From Fen-455 sp050012675 (GTDB taxonomy: Bacteria > Actinomycetota > Acidimicrobiia > Acidimicrobiales > Bog-793): a stretch of 64,000 bases of DNA. Position numbers and translations under genes: made by a program. How positions within the stretch are numbered: position 1 is the first letter of the stretch; each line of letters starts with the position of its first letter. Where the stretch lies: positions 1 to 64,000 of the forward strand of contig JBEKGS010000003.1 of assembly GCA_050012675.1 (NCBI GenBank), written 5' to 3'. The notes below the pieces were generated by a model. The model was not told the origin of the DNA and ran no database searches. It saw only the letters and a list, made by a program, of their open reading frames with translations. Below are positions 1 to 9,057 of this stretch, piece after piece.

Positions 1-101
1 CCCGCAGCGAGCTCAAGGCGGGCTCGCGGGCCACCTTCGCGGTCGACACCGAGCGTCTCAACTTCTTCGACTACGAGAACGGGTCGGCCATCTGGGCCTG
101 A
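1..101 (+). CDS. C-terminal end of a probable sugar-type ABC transporter ATPase (partial)
   Basis: Only the last 32 codons are present, in the frame that ends at the TGA at 99-101; the gene begins outside the window. The peptide contains FAVDTERLNFFDYENGSAIW, which resembles the end of the TOBE domain of MsmX/UgpC-type sugar-transporter ATPases (typically '…FDPETG.AI'). The nucleotide-binding domain is not visible, so this rests on a short C-terminal match. Any other protein with a similar tail cannot be excluded. Confidence 0.5.
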   Translation, partial: RSELKAGSRATFAVDTERLNFFDYENGSAIWA

Positions 102-241
102 GGGATCCTGGCCGCAAGCCGGTGGCCGGCGGCTCTTGTTGGATTACCTGTAGGGACGATCAACGGCGCGCGGCGCGGGGCCGGGCACGCGCGTGACTGA
201 ATCGCCACGAAATCAGCCGTCGTCACGAAAGGACCCACGAG

Positions 242-1279
242 ATGGAGTACCGCACGCTCGGTCGCACTGGCTGCGCAGTTTCGACTTTGGCGTTGGGAAC
301 GATGACCTTCGGCAGTGAGACCGACGAGCCCGTTGCTTGGGCACAGCTCGACCGGTTCGTCGAGGCGGGAGGCAATCTGGTCGACACCGCCGATGTCTAC
401 AGCGGCGGTGTCTCAGAACAGATCATCGGACGTTGGTTTGCCGCGCGCCCGAACGATTTCCGACGCCGCGTCGTGCTCGCCACCAAGGGCAGGTTCCCAA
501 TGGGTGGGTACCCGAACGACCTCGGGCTCTCGCGTCGGCACCTGGCCTGGGCGCTTGACGACTCGCTCCGCCGCTTAGGTGTCGAGACGATCGATCTCTA
601 CCAGGTCCACGCCCACGATCCATACACGCCGATCGAGGAGACCCTTCGTTTCCTTGACGATGCCGTTCGCGCCGGCAAGATCCACTACGTCGGTCTCTCC
701 AATTTCACCGCCTGGCAGTTGCAAAAGGCCGTCGACGTGGCAGATGCCGCGGGCTTGTCGAGACCGGTCACGCTGCAGCCGCAGTACAACCTCCTCGTGC
801 GCGAGATCGAGTGGGAGATCATCCCGGCCTGTGGTGCCGAGGGCTTGGGCCTGCTGCCGTGGTCGCCCCTCGGTGGTGGTTGGCTCACCGGCAAGTACCG
901 CCGGGACGAACGCCCGAAAGGTGCCACTCGTCTCGGTGAGAACCCGAACAGGGGGGTCGAGGCATACGATCGCAGGAGCGGTGCCGAGCGAACCTGGGAC
1001 GTGATCGCAGCCTTGCAGGACATCGCCGGGCCCCGGGGCGCCTCCATGGCTCAAGTTGCCCTGGCGTGGTTGGTGGACCGCCCCACCGTCACCTCGGTGA
1101 TCCTCGGGGCGCGCACGCTCGAACAGCTCGAGGACAACCTCGGTGCGGCGAACCTGCACCTCTCGTCGGCGGAATCGGAACAGCTCGACGCAGCCAGCGA
1201 CCCTGGCGCCGCCGACTATCCCTACGGTCAACCGGGCGTCGACCAGCGCAGCCGCTTGATCGCCGGGGGCCGGTCATAA
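242..1279 (+). CDS. Aldo/keto reductase
   Basis: Cytosolic NADPH-dependent oxidoreductase of the AKR superfamily, 345 aa, the usual length for the YajO/IolS-like branch. Visible family marks are the N-terminal LGRTGCAVSTLALGTMTFG, the catalytic Asp/Tyr region VDTADVYSGG, the Lys in ATKGRF, the His in DLYQVHAHD, the SNFTAWQL strand and the C-terminal cofactor segment SVILGARTLEQLEDN. The ATG is preceded by a GAAAGGA ribosome-binding site with about 8 nt spacing. It stands alone between the transporter fragment and a convergent tRNA gene, so context gives no substrate. The physiological substrate is unknown. Confidence 0.9.
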   Translation: MEYRTLGRTGCAVSTLALGTMTFGSETDEPVAWAQLDRFVEAGGNLVDTADVYSGGVSEQIIGRWFAARPNDFRRRVVLATKGRFPMGGYPNDLGLSRRHLAWALDDSLRRLGVETIDLYQVHAHDPYTPIEETLRFLDDAVRAGKIHYVGLSNFTAWQLQKAVDVADAAGLSRPVTLQPQYNLLVREIEWEIIPACGAEGLGLLPWSPLGGGWLTGKYRRDERPKGATRLGENPNRGVEAYDRRSGAERTWDVIAALQDIAGPRGASMAQVALAWLVDRPTVTSVILGARTLEQLEDNLGAANLHLSSAESEQLDAASDPGAADYPYGQPGVDQRSRLIAGGRS

Positions 1280-1398
1280 ATGTCGAGACGCTGGAGAAAA
1301 CCGCAAGAAAGGAGCCTGATCACCTCGGGTGTCGCCCGGCGGCGCCCGACGCGGTTCAGCTCCCCGGATCGGAGAGGTTCGGATACAGCCAGGAGCGG

Positions 1399-1470
1399 CG
1401 CCCTCGGCAGGATTCGAACCTGCGCACCCGGCTCCGGAGGCCGATGCTCTATCCCCTGAGCTACGAGGGC
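1399..1470 (-). tRNA. tRNA-Arg, anticodon CCG
   Basis: The minus strand folds as a complete cloverleaf: 7-bp acceptor stem GCCCTCG/CGAGGGC, D arm with GCTC…GAGC, anticodon arm with loop CTCCGGA (anticodon CCG, reading CGG) and T arm with GGTTCGAATCC. The discriminator base is G. The 3' CCA is not encoded and would be added after transcription. It is convergent with the aldo/keto reductase and divergent from argS, which charges this tRNA; the adjacency may be chance. Confidence 0.95.
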
Positions 1471-1523
1471 TCACTTGAGCGCATGTTGCATGCTAGCGGG
1501 ACTTCGGCCATCCTCAGACTCCA

Positions 1524-3134
1524 ATGAGCACCGAAGAACGTCTGGCCGACGGGATCGTCGCGGCTCTTGCAAGCTTGGACGTCCCAATTGATCCCCTCCA
1601 GGTCCAGCTCGTGCGCCCGGCGCGACTCGAGCACGGCGACTGGTCCACGAACGTCGCCCTAGTGGTGGCGAAAGCGGCCGGTCGGGCCCCTCGTGACATC
1701 GCCAACGACCTTGCCGCCTCGCTCCTGGCAGCGTCGATCGCCGATGTGGTCGCGGTCGAGGTCGCGGGACCCGGGTTCGTGAACTTCAAGCTTGCCGAGT
1801 CGTGGTTGCACCGGGCGCTGACCGATGTCATCGAAGCCGGGACGGAGAACTACGCGACCCCCGATCTCGGAGGGGGCGAGCGGGTGCAGATCGAGTTCGT
1901 GTCCGCCAACCCGACAGGTCCCCTGCACGTGGGCAACGGTTGGCTCGGCTCGTACGGCGACGCTCTCGGGCGCGTGATGAGCCGTTGTGGTTGGGACGTG
2001 AAGCGCGAGTACTACGTGAACGACACCGGTGGCCAGATCCGCCTCCTCGGCGAGAGCCTGCTCGCCCGTCGCCGCGGCGAGGTCGTGCCGGAGGAGGGTT
2101 ACCAGGGCGAGTACGTTTCCCAGCTCGCCCAGGTGTACGAGGGGCCGGAGGACGTCGTCGCGGCCGGCCGGTTCGCGAGCGCGGCGATCCTCGAGAACAT
2201 AAGGGCGACGCTCGACCGGCTCGACATCAATTTCGACGAGTGGTACTCGCAAGCTTCGATCGAGGAGAGCGGTCAGGTGGCCGAGACGATCGAGGTCTTT
2301 CGCGAACGCGGACTCGTGTACGAGGCGGACGGAGCCATATGGCTGCGTTCCAGCGAGTTCGGCGACAGCCGCGACCGAGTTCTGATCAGGAACAACGGCG
2401 ATTTCACCTACCTCGCGGGCGACCTTGCTTATCACCGTGACAAGTTCCTCGTCCGTAGGTTCGCCCGCGTGATCGACATCTTCGGTGCTGACCACCACGG
2501 TCAGGTTGCCAGCCTGAAGGCCGGAGTCACGGCTCTCGGCGTCGACCGTGACAGGTTGGAGATACGGCTCGGCCAGCTCGTCAACCTCGTCGGGGCCCGG
2601 ATGTCCAAGCGCGCGGGCAACTTCATCAAGCTCGACTCGGTCATAGATGAGATGGGGGCCGACGCTACTCGGCTGCTGTCGCTCCTCAACTCGATCGATC
2701 AGGCCACGACGCTCGACCTCGATCTCATGAAGCGCCAGTCGATGGAGAATCCGGTCTTCTACGTGCAGTACGCCCATGCGCGCATCGCCGCCATCGACCG
2801 CAAGCGGGCCGAACGCGGGATCGTGCGCCTGCCGCTTTCTGAGGCAAACCTGACGCTGCTGGTCCACGACCGGGAGCTGGAGCTGATTCGCTGCCTGGTC
2901 GACCTGCCGCACGTGGTCGCCGAGGCAGCCAAGGACCGCGCCCCGCACAAGGTGACGAACTGGGTCCGCATGCTCGCAGGCGAGTTCCACGGCTTCTACC
3001 ACGACTGCCGCGTCCTTTCCGACGAGGTCCCGCCCGAGCTCACCCAAGCGCGGCTGTGGCTGGTCGAGGGAGTCCAGATCGGTCTCGCGATCGCTCTCAA
3101 CCTGCTCGGGGTGCGAGCACCCGAGGCGATGTGA
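1524..3134 (+). CDS. argS: Arginyl-tRNA synthetase
   Basis: Class I aminoacyl-tRNA synthetase that charges tRNA-Arg, 536 aa. The N-terminal Add-1 domain covers roughly residues 1-95. The HIGH-type signature appears as NPTGPLHVGN near residue 130 and the KMSKS-type loop as RMSKRAGN near residue 358. The C-terminal DALR anticodon-binding domain runs to the end. It starts ATG, and its TGA overlaps the GTG of lysA by 4 nt (GTGA), so translation of the two is probably coupled. The argS-lysA-hom-thrC order is common in actinobacteria. Confidence 0.97.
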   Translation: MSTEERLADGIVAALASLDVPIDPLQVQLVRPARLEHGDWSTNVALVVAKAAGRAPRDIANDLAASLLAASIADVVAVEVAGPGFVNFKLAESWLHRALTDVIEAGTENYATPDLGGGERVQIEFVSANPTGPLHVGNGWLGSYGDALGRVMSRCGWDVKREYYVNDTGGQIRLLGESLLARRRGEVVPEEGYQGEYVSQLAQVYEGPEDVVAAGRFASAAILENIRATLDRLDINFDEWYSQASIEESGQVAETIEVFRERGLVYEADGAIWLRSSEFGDSRDRVLIRNNGDFTYLAGDLAYHRDKFLVRRFARVIDIFGADHHGQVASLKAGVTALGVDRDRLEIRLGQLVNLVGARMSKRAGNFIKLDSVIDEMGADATRLLSLLNSIDQATTLDLDLMKRQSMENPVFYVQYAHARIAAIDRKRAERGIVRLPLSEANLTLLVHDRELELIRCLVDLPHVVAEAAKDRAPHKVTNWVRMLAGEFHGFYHDCRVLSDEVPPELTQARLWLVEGVQIGLAIALNLLGVRAPEAM

Positions 3135-4474
3135 CCGGCGCTCAGTCGCCTCCCCGGCAGAGCGCGTCGGGCCTGTCTGGCTCACCGGCGGAAGGCCCGA
3201 TCCTTCGGGAACTGCTTCCTGACACCGCGGCCGTCACCGCCGCCGGTCACCTGAGCGTGGGCGGTGTCGACCTCCTGCAGATCGCCGAGGAGATGGGCAC
3301 TCCGGTGTTCGTCTACGACGAGGACCACCTGCGCAGCCGCTGCCGCGAGGCTGTCGAAGGCTTCGAGGGCGGCGTCGCCTATGCGACCAAGGCCTTCTTG
3401 TGCAAGGCGATGGCCGAGCTCGTCATCGAGGAGAAGATGGCTCTTGACGTCTCGACCGGCGGGGAGATGGCGGTGGCGCTCGCAGGAGGGGCCAAAGGCG
3501 AGAACCTTGTGTGCCATGGCAACAACAAGTCCACAGACGAGCTCGTCGCCGCGCTCGGAGCCGGTGTATCTCGGATCGTCGTCGACTCCTTCGATGAGAT
3601 CGACCGGCTGCGGGTCCTTGGTGCCGCAGGACTGAAAGGCGCCCGTCGCGCGCGCCTTTTGCTGCGCGTCACGCCGGGTATCGAGGCGCACACCCATGAG
3701 TACGTGAAGACCGGGCAGGAGGACACCAAGTTCGGCTTCTCGCTGGCTTCGGGCGCGGCGGCACAAGCGGTCGAGGCGCTCAGCGGCTTGCCGGACTTCG
3801 ATCTTGTCGGCGTGCACGCGCACATAGGCAGTCAGATCTTCGAGGTCTCCGCCTTCGTCGAGGCGATCGCCGCTCTCGTCCCGTTCGTCCGCGAGAACCG
3901 GTTCTCCGAATGCTGCATCGGCGGCGGACTCGGCGTCGCCTACATCGAAGGCGAGGTTGCCCCTTCGATCACAGAGTGGGCCCGCGCAGTGCGCGAGGCC
4001 GCCAAGCAGGCGGGCCTGGACCCGAATGTGCGTCTCACGGCAGAGCCGGGACGCGCCATAGTGGCGGGCGCGGCCGTGACGCTCTACCGGGTGGGCACGA
4101 TCAAGCAGCTCCCAGGTTTGCGCTGCTATGTCGCTGTCGACGGTGGCATGTCCGACAACCCGCGGCCGGTGCTGTACGGGAGCGGTTACGAGGCATTCCT
4201 TCCCCGTGCCCCGCTGGCACCCCGGCCGTTTGCCGCCCGGGTGGTGGGCAAGCATTGCGAGTCCGGCGACGTCCTGGTCGACGATGCGAGGCTTCCCTCC
4301 GACCTCGTCGTCGGTGATGTGCTGGCCACCCCGGTCACCGGTGCCTACGGATTCGCCATGTCCTCCAACTACAACCGGGTGCTGCGCCCGCCGGTCGTGT
4401 TCGTCCGCGGCGGCCGCTACAGGGTCGTCGTCCGACGAGAAACAGTTGCCGACCTGCTTGCCTGTGAGCTCTGA
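3131..4474 (+). CDS. lysA: Diaminopimelate decarboxylase
   Basis: PLP-dependent decarboxylase that makes L-lysine from meso-diaminopimelate. The chosen GTG at 3131 overlaps the argS stop and gives 447 aa, the normal size. The PLP lysine lies in VAYATKAFLCKA, the His/Gly region in GVHAHIGSQI, the phosphate-binding Gly loop in CIGGGLGVAYI and the substrate-binding TAEPGRAIV further on. The C-terminal beta domain holds the active-site Cys in KHCESGDVL and the Tyr in GAYGFAMSSNYN. Frame-open sequence upstream of 3131 lies inside argS and is not used. Confidence 0.96.
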   Translation: MTGAQSPPRQSASGLSGSPAEGPILRELLPDTAAVTAAGHLSVGGVDLLQIAEEMGTPVFVYDEDHLRSRCREAVEGFEGGVAYATKAFLCKAMAELVIEEKMALDVSTGGEMAVALAGGAKGENLVCHGNNKSTDELVAALGAGVSRIVVDSFDEIDRLRVLGAAGLKGARRARLLLRVTPGIEAHTHEYVKTGQEDTKFGFSLASGAAAQAVEALSGLPDFDLVGVHAHIGSQIFEVSAFVEAIAALVPFVRENRFSECCIGGGLGVAYIEGEVAPSITEWARAVREAAKQAGLDPNVRLTAEPGRAIVAGAAVTLYRVGTIKQLPGLRCYVAVDGGMSDNPRPVLYGSGYEAFLPRAPLAPRPFAARVVGKHCESGDVLVDDARLPSDLVVGDVLATPVTGAYGFAMSSNYNRVLRPPVVFVRGGRYRVVVRRETVADLLACEL

Positions 4475-4487
4475 GCCCGCCCGTTGG

Positions 4488-4493
4488 TACGTT
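4488..4493 (+). promoter_or_regulatory. Candidate -10 element for leaderless hom
   Basis: TACGTT lies exactly 6 nt before the GTG at 4500, fitting the TANNNT-plus-6 pattern seen repeatedly in this window. No clear -35 element is visible. It would give hom an internal promoter besides read-through from lysA. Confidence 0.5.
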
Positions 4494-4499
4494 GTGCAC

Positions 4500-5837
4500 G
4501 TGGACGAGCATCAGTCGGGTGAAGACAGCGGCGTCGACGTCGTGCACGTCGGCCTGCTCGGTTACGGCAATGTCGGTGTCGCCTTTACCCGGCTCATCGA
4601 CTCCCAGGCCGACGCCATAGCCCTGCGCATAGGCCACGAGCTACGCGTGACGCGCATCGCGGTCCGGGATGTGACCAAGAAGAGGCCCGGCTCGGCGCTC
4701 GCCGACGCCGGCGAGCGACTTTCTGGCGACGGCGCCTCGATCGTGGACGACCCGTCGATCGACATCGTCGTCGAGCTGATCGGCGGTGTCGAGCCTGCAC
4801 GCGGCCTGATCCTCAAGGCTCTGGCGGCGGGCAAGCCAGTCGTCACGGCCAACAAGGAGCTCCTCGCCACCGTCGGGGCCGAGCTGTTGTCCGCGGCCGA
4901 AAAAGGCGGTGTCGACCTGTTCTACGAGGCGTCTGTGGCCGGTGCCATCCCCCTCGTCCGGCTCCTCAACGACTCCCTGGCCGGCGAGCGGATCGTCCGT
5001 GTGATGGGGATCGTGAACGGCACCACCAACTACATGCTGACGTCCATGAGCGAGGAGGGGTGCGACTACGGCGTTGCCCTCGCGGAGGCGCAGGCGCTCG
5101 GTTACGCCGAGGCCGATCCGACCGCGGACGTCGAGGGGCTCGACGCCAGGGCCAAAGCCGCCATCCTTGCCGGCATCGCCTTCGACGCGGACGTGGTCGC
5201 GAGCGACGTCTACACCGAGGGCATCACCGCCATAGGCGCTTCCGACATTGCCTTTGCCCACAAGCTCGGCTATGTGATCAAGCTGTTGGCCGTCGCCGAG
5301 CGCGTGAGCGACGGGCCCGGGCCCGCAGTCGCTGTTCGCGTCCACCCCGCCATGGTCCCCCGTGAGCATCCCCTGGCGAGCGTCCGGGGAGCCTTCAACG
5401 CCGTGTTCGTGGAAGGAGACACAGCCGGAGAGTTGATGGTCTACGGCCGAGGTGCCGGCGGGATGGCCACCGCCAGCGCGGTGCTCGGTGACGTGGTGGC
5501 GGCTGCACACCATCGCCGGGAGGAGACAAGGGGACGCGCCGTACGACGCGAGCGAGTCGTGCTCCACCCGATTTCCGAGCTCCGGACCCAGTACTACCTC
5601 ACCTTGGACGTGAAGGACCAGCCCGGCGTGCTGGCGACGGTGGCCCACGTGTTCGGCGAGCACCACGTCTCGATCCGTTCCATGGAGCAGATCGGGCTCG
5701 GTGGGGGCGCGCGTCTCGTGTTCATCACCCACACCGCCCTCGAGGCGGACGTTCAGGCGACGCTCGCCGCCATGGCGCAATTGGACGTCGTAGCGCGAGT
5801 CGGCGTTCTGCTGCGGCTCGTCGGCCCGGAGAACTGA
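4500..5837 (+). CDS. hom: Homoserine dehydrogenase
   Basis: NAD(P)-dependent reduction of aspartate semialdehyde to homoserine, the branch to threonine, methionine and isoleucine. The Rossmann motif GLLGYGNVG is at the N-terminus, ANKELLA near residue 118 carries a conserved Lys, and NGTTNYMLT marks the catalytic domain. A C-terminal ACT domain (YYLTLDVKDQPGVLA…) is the usual site of threonine feedback. GTG at 4500 gives 445 aa and has a TACGTT hexamer 6 nt upstream; in-frame GTGs at 4494 and 4542 are alternatives. It sits 25 nt after lysA and 5 nt before thrC. Confidence 0.95.
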   Translation: MDEHQSGEDSGVDVVHVGLLGYGNVGVAFTRLIDSQADAIALRIGHELRVTRIAVRDVTKKRPGSALADAGERLSGDGASIVDDPSIDIVVELIGGVEPARGLILKALAAGKPVVTANKELLATVGAELLSAAEKGGVDLFYEASVAGAIPLVRLLNDSLAGERIVRVMGIVNGTTNYMLTSMSEEGCDYGVALAEAQALGYAEADPTADVEGLDARAKAAILAGIAFDADVVASDVYTEGITAIGASDIAFAHKLGYVIKLLAVAERVSDGPGPAVAVRVHPAMVPREHPLASVRGAFNAVFVEGDTAGELMVYGRGAGGMATASAVLGDVVAAAHHRREETRGRAVRRERVVLHPISELRTQYYLTLDVKDQPGVLATVAHVFGEHHVSIRSMEQIGLGGGARLVFITHTALEADVQATLAAMAQLDVVARVGVLLRLVGPEN

Positions 5838-5842
5838 CCGGC

Positions 5843-6883
5843 ATGGTCGCCTGGCGCGGGGTGATCGAGGAGTACAGGGAATTCCTCCCGGTTCAAGAGT
5901 CGACGCCCGTGGTGACGCTGTTGGAGGGCGGGACGCCCATGCTCGCGGCCCCGCGGCTTTCCGAACGCGTCGGTGCCAACGTGCTGCTCAAGCTCGAGGG
6001 CGCGAACCCTACCGGCTCGTTCAAGGACCGGGGCATGACGATGGCCATCTCGAAGGCCGCTGAGGACGGAGTCAAGGCTGTCGTCTGTGCCTCGACAGGC
6101 AACACCTCCGCGTCCGCGGCTGCCTATGCGGCACGCGCCGGCATGACCTGTTCGGTACTCATCCCTGAGGGCCACATCGCTCTCGGCAAACTCGCCCAGG
6201 CGCTCGTGCACGGCGCACGGGTCCTCCAGGTGCGAGGCAATTTCGATGTTGCGCTCGAGGTCGTCAGGCAGCTGCCGGGACGCGCTCCTGTCGTAGTCGT
6301 GAACTCAGTGAACCCGTTCCGCATCGAGGGACAGAAGACGGGCGCTTTCGAGATCGTCGATCGCCTCGGCGACGCCCCCGACATCCACTGCATCCCGGTC
6401 GGCAATGCCGGGAACATCACCGCCTACTGGCGCGGCTACTGCGAGTACCGCAGCGCCGGGCGCTCCACGAGGTTGCCGAGGATGTACGGTTTCCAGGCTG
6501 CGGGGGCAGCTCCGATCGTCGCCGGTCATCCGATTGCCGAGCCCGAGACGGTGGCCACGGCCATCAGGATCGGGAACCCGGCGTCCTGGTACGGAGCGAC
6601 AGCGGCGGCGAGCGAGTCCGGAGGCGGCATCTACGCGGTGACCGACGAGGAGATCCTGGACGCCTACCGGTTCCTCGCCACCGAGGAGTCGGTCTTCTGC
6701 GAGGCCGCCTCGGCTGCGTCGGTCGCGGGCCTTTTGAACACGCCCGTGCCGCAAGGCGCCACCGTCGTGTGCGTGCTGACCGGCCACGGGCTCAAGGACC
6801 CGGACCTGGCCATCAGCCAAGTGTCTGTGCCCGCCGTCGTCGACGCCGACCTCAGGTCCGTGCTTGTGGCCCTCGGGCTGTGA
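5843..6883 (+). CDS. thrC: Threonine synthase
   Basis: PLP enzyme that converts O-phosphohomoserine to threonine, 346 aa, the short actinobacterial form. The PLP lysine is in NPTGSFKDRGM, followed by CASTGNTSASAAAYAARAG for phosphate binding. The C-terminal Gly loop VVCVLTGHGLKDP is present. It follows hom by 5 nt. Homoserine kinase (thrB), which often follows thrC, is not in the window. Confidence 0.96.
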   Translation: MVAWRGVIEEYREFLPVQESTPVVTLLEGGTPMLAAPRLSERVGANVLLKLEGANPTGSFKDRGMTMAISKAAEDGVKAVVCASTGNTSASAAAYAARAGMTCSVLIPEGHIALGKLAQALVHGARVLQVRGNFDVALEVVRQLPGRAPVVVVNSVNPFRIEGQKTGAFEIVDRLGDAPDIHCIPVGNAGNITAYWRGYCEYRSAGRSTRLPRMYGFQAAGAAPIVAGHPIAEPETVATAIRIGNPASWYGATAAASESGGGIYAVTDEEILDAYRFLATEESVFCEAASAASVAGLLNTPVPQGATVVCVLTGHGLKDPDLAISQVSVPAVVDADLRSVLVALGL

Positions 6884-6952
6884 CCAGGTGAGGGTCGCTC
6901 CTCGCGATAACCACGTAGAGTGGTCAGAATTGGGTGAAATAGAGGGTGATTA

Positions 6953-6975
6953 GCGCTCTCAGTGTTTGAGTGCGC
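6953..6975. repeat. Interrupted inverted repeat upstream of the PilZ glycosyltransferase
   Basis: GCGC-T-CTCA, 5-nt loop GTGTT, TGAG-T-GCGC: a 9-bp dyad with one T/T mismatch. It overlaps a possible GTG start at 6970. It could be an operator or an RNA hairpin near the start of the gene. Confidence 0.55.
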
Positions 6976-6999
6976 TTCTCAGAGGGCGATCATCCTTGT

Positions 7000-9057
7000 G
7001 TGGAACACCACCTGACGCGTACAGCCGGCACCAGGCAGGACGGCCCGATCGCAGTCGCCGGCGGGCCGGAGGACTGGCGGGCGACGAGGGCGCCGCAGAC
7101 GCGGGCCGGCCGGTGGTGGGAGCTGCACCCGAGGTTGTTGAGGACGACGGCGGTCGTAACGCTCGCCTGGGGATGTGCCTACCTGACCTGGCGGCTCCTC
7201 GAGACCGGGCGGGCGGCCAATCCGGAAGCGTTCTACGTGCTCTGGTTCGTGGAGCTCTACAACTTCACCGCGCTCGTGTTCCTCGCCTTTTACGGATGGC
7301 AGTGGTCAAAGCCGCGACGACCCCCGGTCACGCCCGGCTACATGGTCGACGTGTTCGTCACGACCTATGACGAGCCACGCGAGGTTGTGGAGCCGACTCT
7401 CGCGGGTTGCGCGGCCTTGCGGCACCCGCACGAGACCTACCTGTTGGACGACGGCCGGCGAAGCGAGATGAAGGCTCTGGCGGCGGAGTGGGGAGCACAT
7501 TGGATCACCCGGCCGGACAATTCCCACGCGAAGGCCGGCAACATCAACCACGCCCTCGGTTGCACGAGCGGTGAGCTCATCTTCTGTCTCGACGCCGACC
7601 ACGTACCGCTCCCAGATGCCCTCGACGCCACCGTCGGCTACTTCGACGACGAGAGAGTCGCGCTCGTGCAAAGCCCGCACGACTTCTACAACCAGGACTC
7701 CGTGCAGCACTACGAAGTCGGCCGCCACGAGCAGAGCATGTTCTTCGAAGTGGTCTGTCCCGGCAAGGACCGGCACAACGGCGTCTACTGGTGCGGCTCG
7801 GCTGCGATCCTGCGCAGGAAGGCGCTGGTGGAGATAGGCGGAGTCGCCACAGAGACCATCGCCGAGGACTTCCACACGACCATCAAGATGCACGAGGCAG
7901 GGTGGAAGACCCACTATCACGACGAGATCCTCGTTCAGGGGCTCGCGCCTTTGGACCTCGACGGCTATCTGTTGCAGCGGGATCGCTGGGCCCGCGGCAA
8001 CCTTGCCGTTCTTCGCCTGCGAGAGTCTCCTCTGCGCCCGAGTTCGCACCTCGGAGCGCGCCAAAGGTTCTCCTATTTCGGCAGCCTCTTCGCCTACGGT
8101 GCCGGGGCGTCGCGAATGGCCATGATCTGGTTGCTCGTCGCGGTCCTCGGCGTCGGCGTGCTGCCGGCGCGCATGTCCGTGCTCAGCCTCGCGGTGCTCT
8201 GGGCCCCCTGGACGATCCTCGCGGTGACGACCGCGACGGCGCTTTGCCGCGGGCACATGCGCACGGGGGAGTCGTCTCACTACACCCTCGTCACGGCTGC
8301 GATCTTCATCCGTGCCCTGCGCTGTGCCCTCGTGCCGTCGCGGACCAAGTTCAAGGTCACCCCGAAGTCAGGTGCGGGCGCCGGCGGCCTGCACTCGCTC
8401 GCGCGTCTCAAGCTCGTGACAGTCTCCGCCCTGGCGCTCGGCGGCGCGCTCATATGGCGGGGGCTCGCGATCCTCGCCCTGGTGCACGCGCGGCCGCTTC
8501 CGGCGTGGGCGACGACGTTCGCGATGATCCTCGGAACCTGGGAGCTTTATCGAGTCGTCCAGTCACTGCGGATTGTCTTCCGCAGGCGCCAGCGGCGCGA
8601 GCAGGTCCGCTTCGGCTGTCTCGCCCCGGCGGCCATCACCGACAGCGACAACGCGCGCTCTTATGGGCGAGTCGTAGACGTCTCGGTGGCGGGCATCGGC
8701 CTACTGGTGTCGACCGAGGTAGAGAAGGGATCACAGTTGCACCTCGAGTTCGCTCTGCCCGGGCTCGACGGTGAGACGCTGCCTGTGGCGGGCAGCGTCG
8801 TCGTGCAATCGGCACGGCCCGACCAGTCGGGAGGTTGGCGTCTCGGCACCTGCGTCGGGGAGATGAGCGCCGGCTCACGCGACAGTCTCGTGAGCTACTG
8901 CTATGTCGTGCACCCTTGCGAACGGCTGCGCAAGAGCCGGCTGGACGCACCCGGACGACCGGCGCCTTCACCCATCCCCATGGCCACTGCCGCCCCGACG
9001 GCTCGGGCCACCGAGGACGACAGCCAGATCCGCATCGAGCGCCCCGCAGCCGGCTGA
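7000..9057 (+). CDS. Cellulose-synthase-like family 2 glycosyltransferase with C-terminal PilZ domain
   Basis: Membrane processive glycosyltransferase resembling BcsA. Two N-terminal membrane helices (about residues 40-95) precede the GT2 domain. That domain shows VFVTTYDEP, the LLDDG aspartates, DAD in CLDADHVP (near 198), AEDFHTT in place of the usual TED motif, and QRDRW near 325. Several membrane helices follow (about 350-540). The tail is PilZ-like, with RRREQVR-type basic residues (RxxxR) and DVSVAGIG (DxSxxG), the c-di-GMP-binding signature of the family. The product polymer is unknown. No bcsB, bcsZ or cyclic-di-GMP gene lies nearby. The start is uncertain: GTG at 6970 is also in frame but lies inside a dyad. 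Confidence 0.85.
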   Translation: MEHHLTRTAGTRQDGPIAVAGGPEDWRATRAPQTRAGRWWELHPRLLRTTAVVTLAWGCAYLTWRLLETGRAANPEAFYVLWFVELYNFTALVFLAFYGWQWSKPRRPPVTPGYMVDVFVTTYDEPREVVEPTLAGCAALRHPHETYLLDDGRRSEMKALAAEWGAHWITRPDNSHAKAGNINHALGCTSGELIFCLDADHVPLPDALDATVGYFDDERVALVQSPHDFYNQDSVQHYEVGRHEQSMFFEVVCPGKDRHNGVYWCGSAAILRRKALVEIGGVATETIAEDFHTTIKMHEAGWKTHYHDEILVQGLAPLDLDGYLLQRDRWARGNLAVLRLRESPLRPSSHLGARQRFSYFGSLFAYGAGASRMAMIWLLVAVLGVGVLPARMSVLSLAVLWAPWTILAVTTATALCRGHMRTGESSHYTLVTAAIFIRALRCALVPSRTKFKVTPKSGAGAGGLHSLARLKLVTVSALALGGALIWRGLAILALVHARPLPAWATTFAMILGTWELYRVVQSLRIVFRRRQRREQVRFGCLAPAAITDSDNARSYGRVVDVSVAGIGLLVSTEVEKGSQLHLEFALPGLDGETLPVAGSVVVQSARPDQSGGWRLGTCVGEMSAGSRDSLVSYCYVVHPCERLRKSRLDAPGRPAPSPIPMATAAPTARATEDDSQIRIERPAAG

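Noticed and set aside
1280..1398. Hairpin-like CGGGTGTCGCCCGGCGGCGCCCGA between the reductase and tRNA
   Set aside because: The stem is interrupted and has no T-run on either strand; it is not strong enough to call a terminator.
1399..1470. tRNA without an encoded CCA as a sign of a pseudo-tRNA
   Set aside because: All stems and the anticodon loop are intact; many actinobacterial tRNAs lack encoded CCA.
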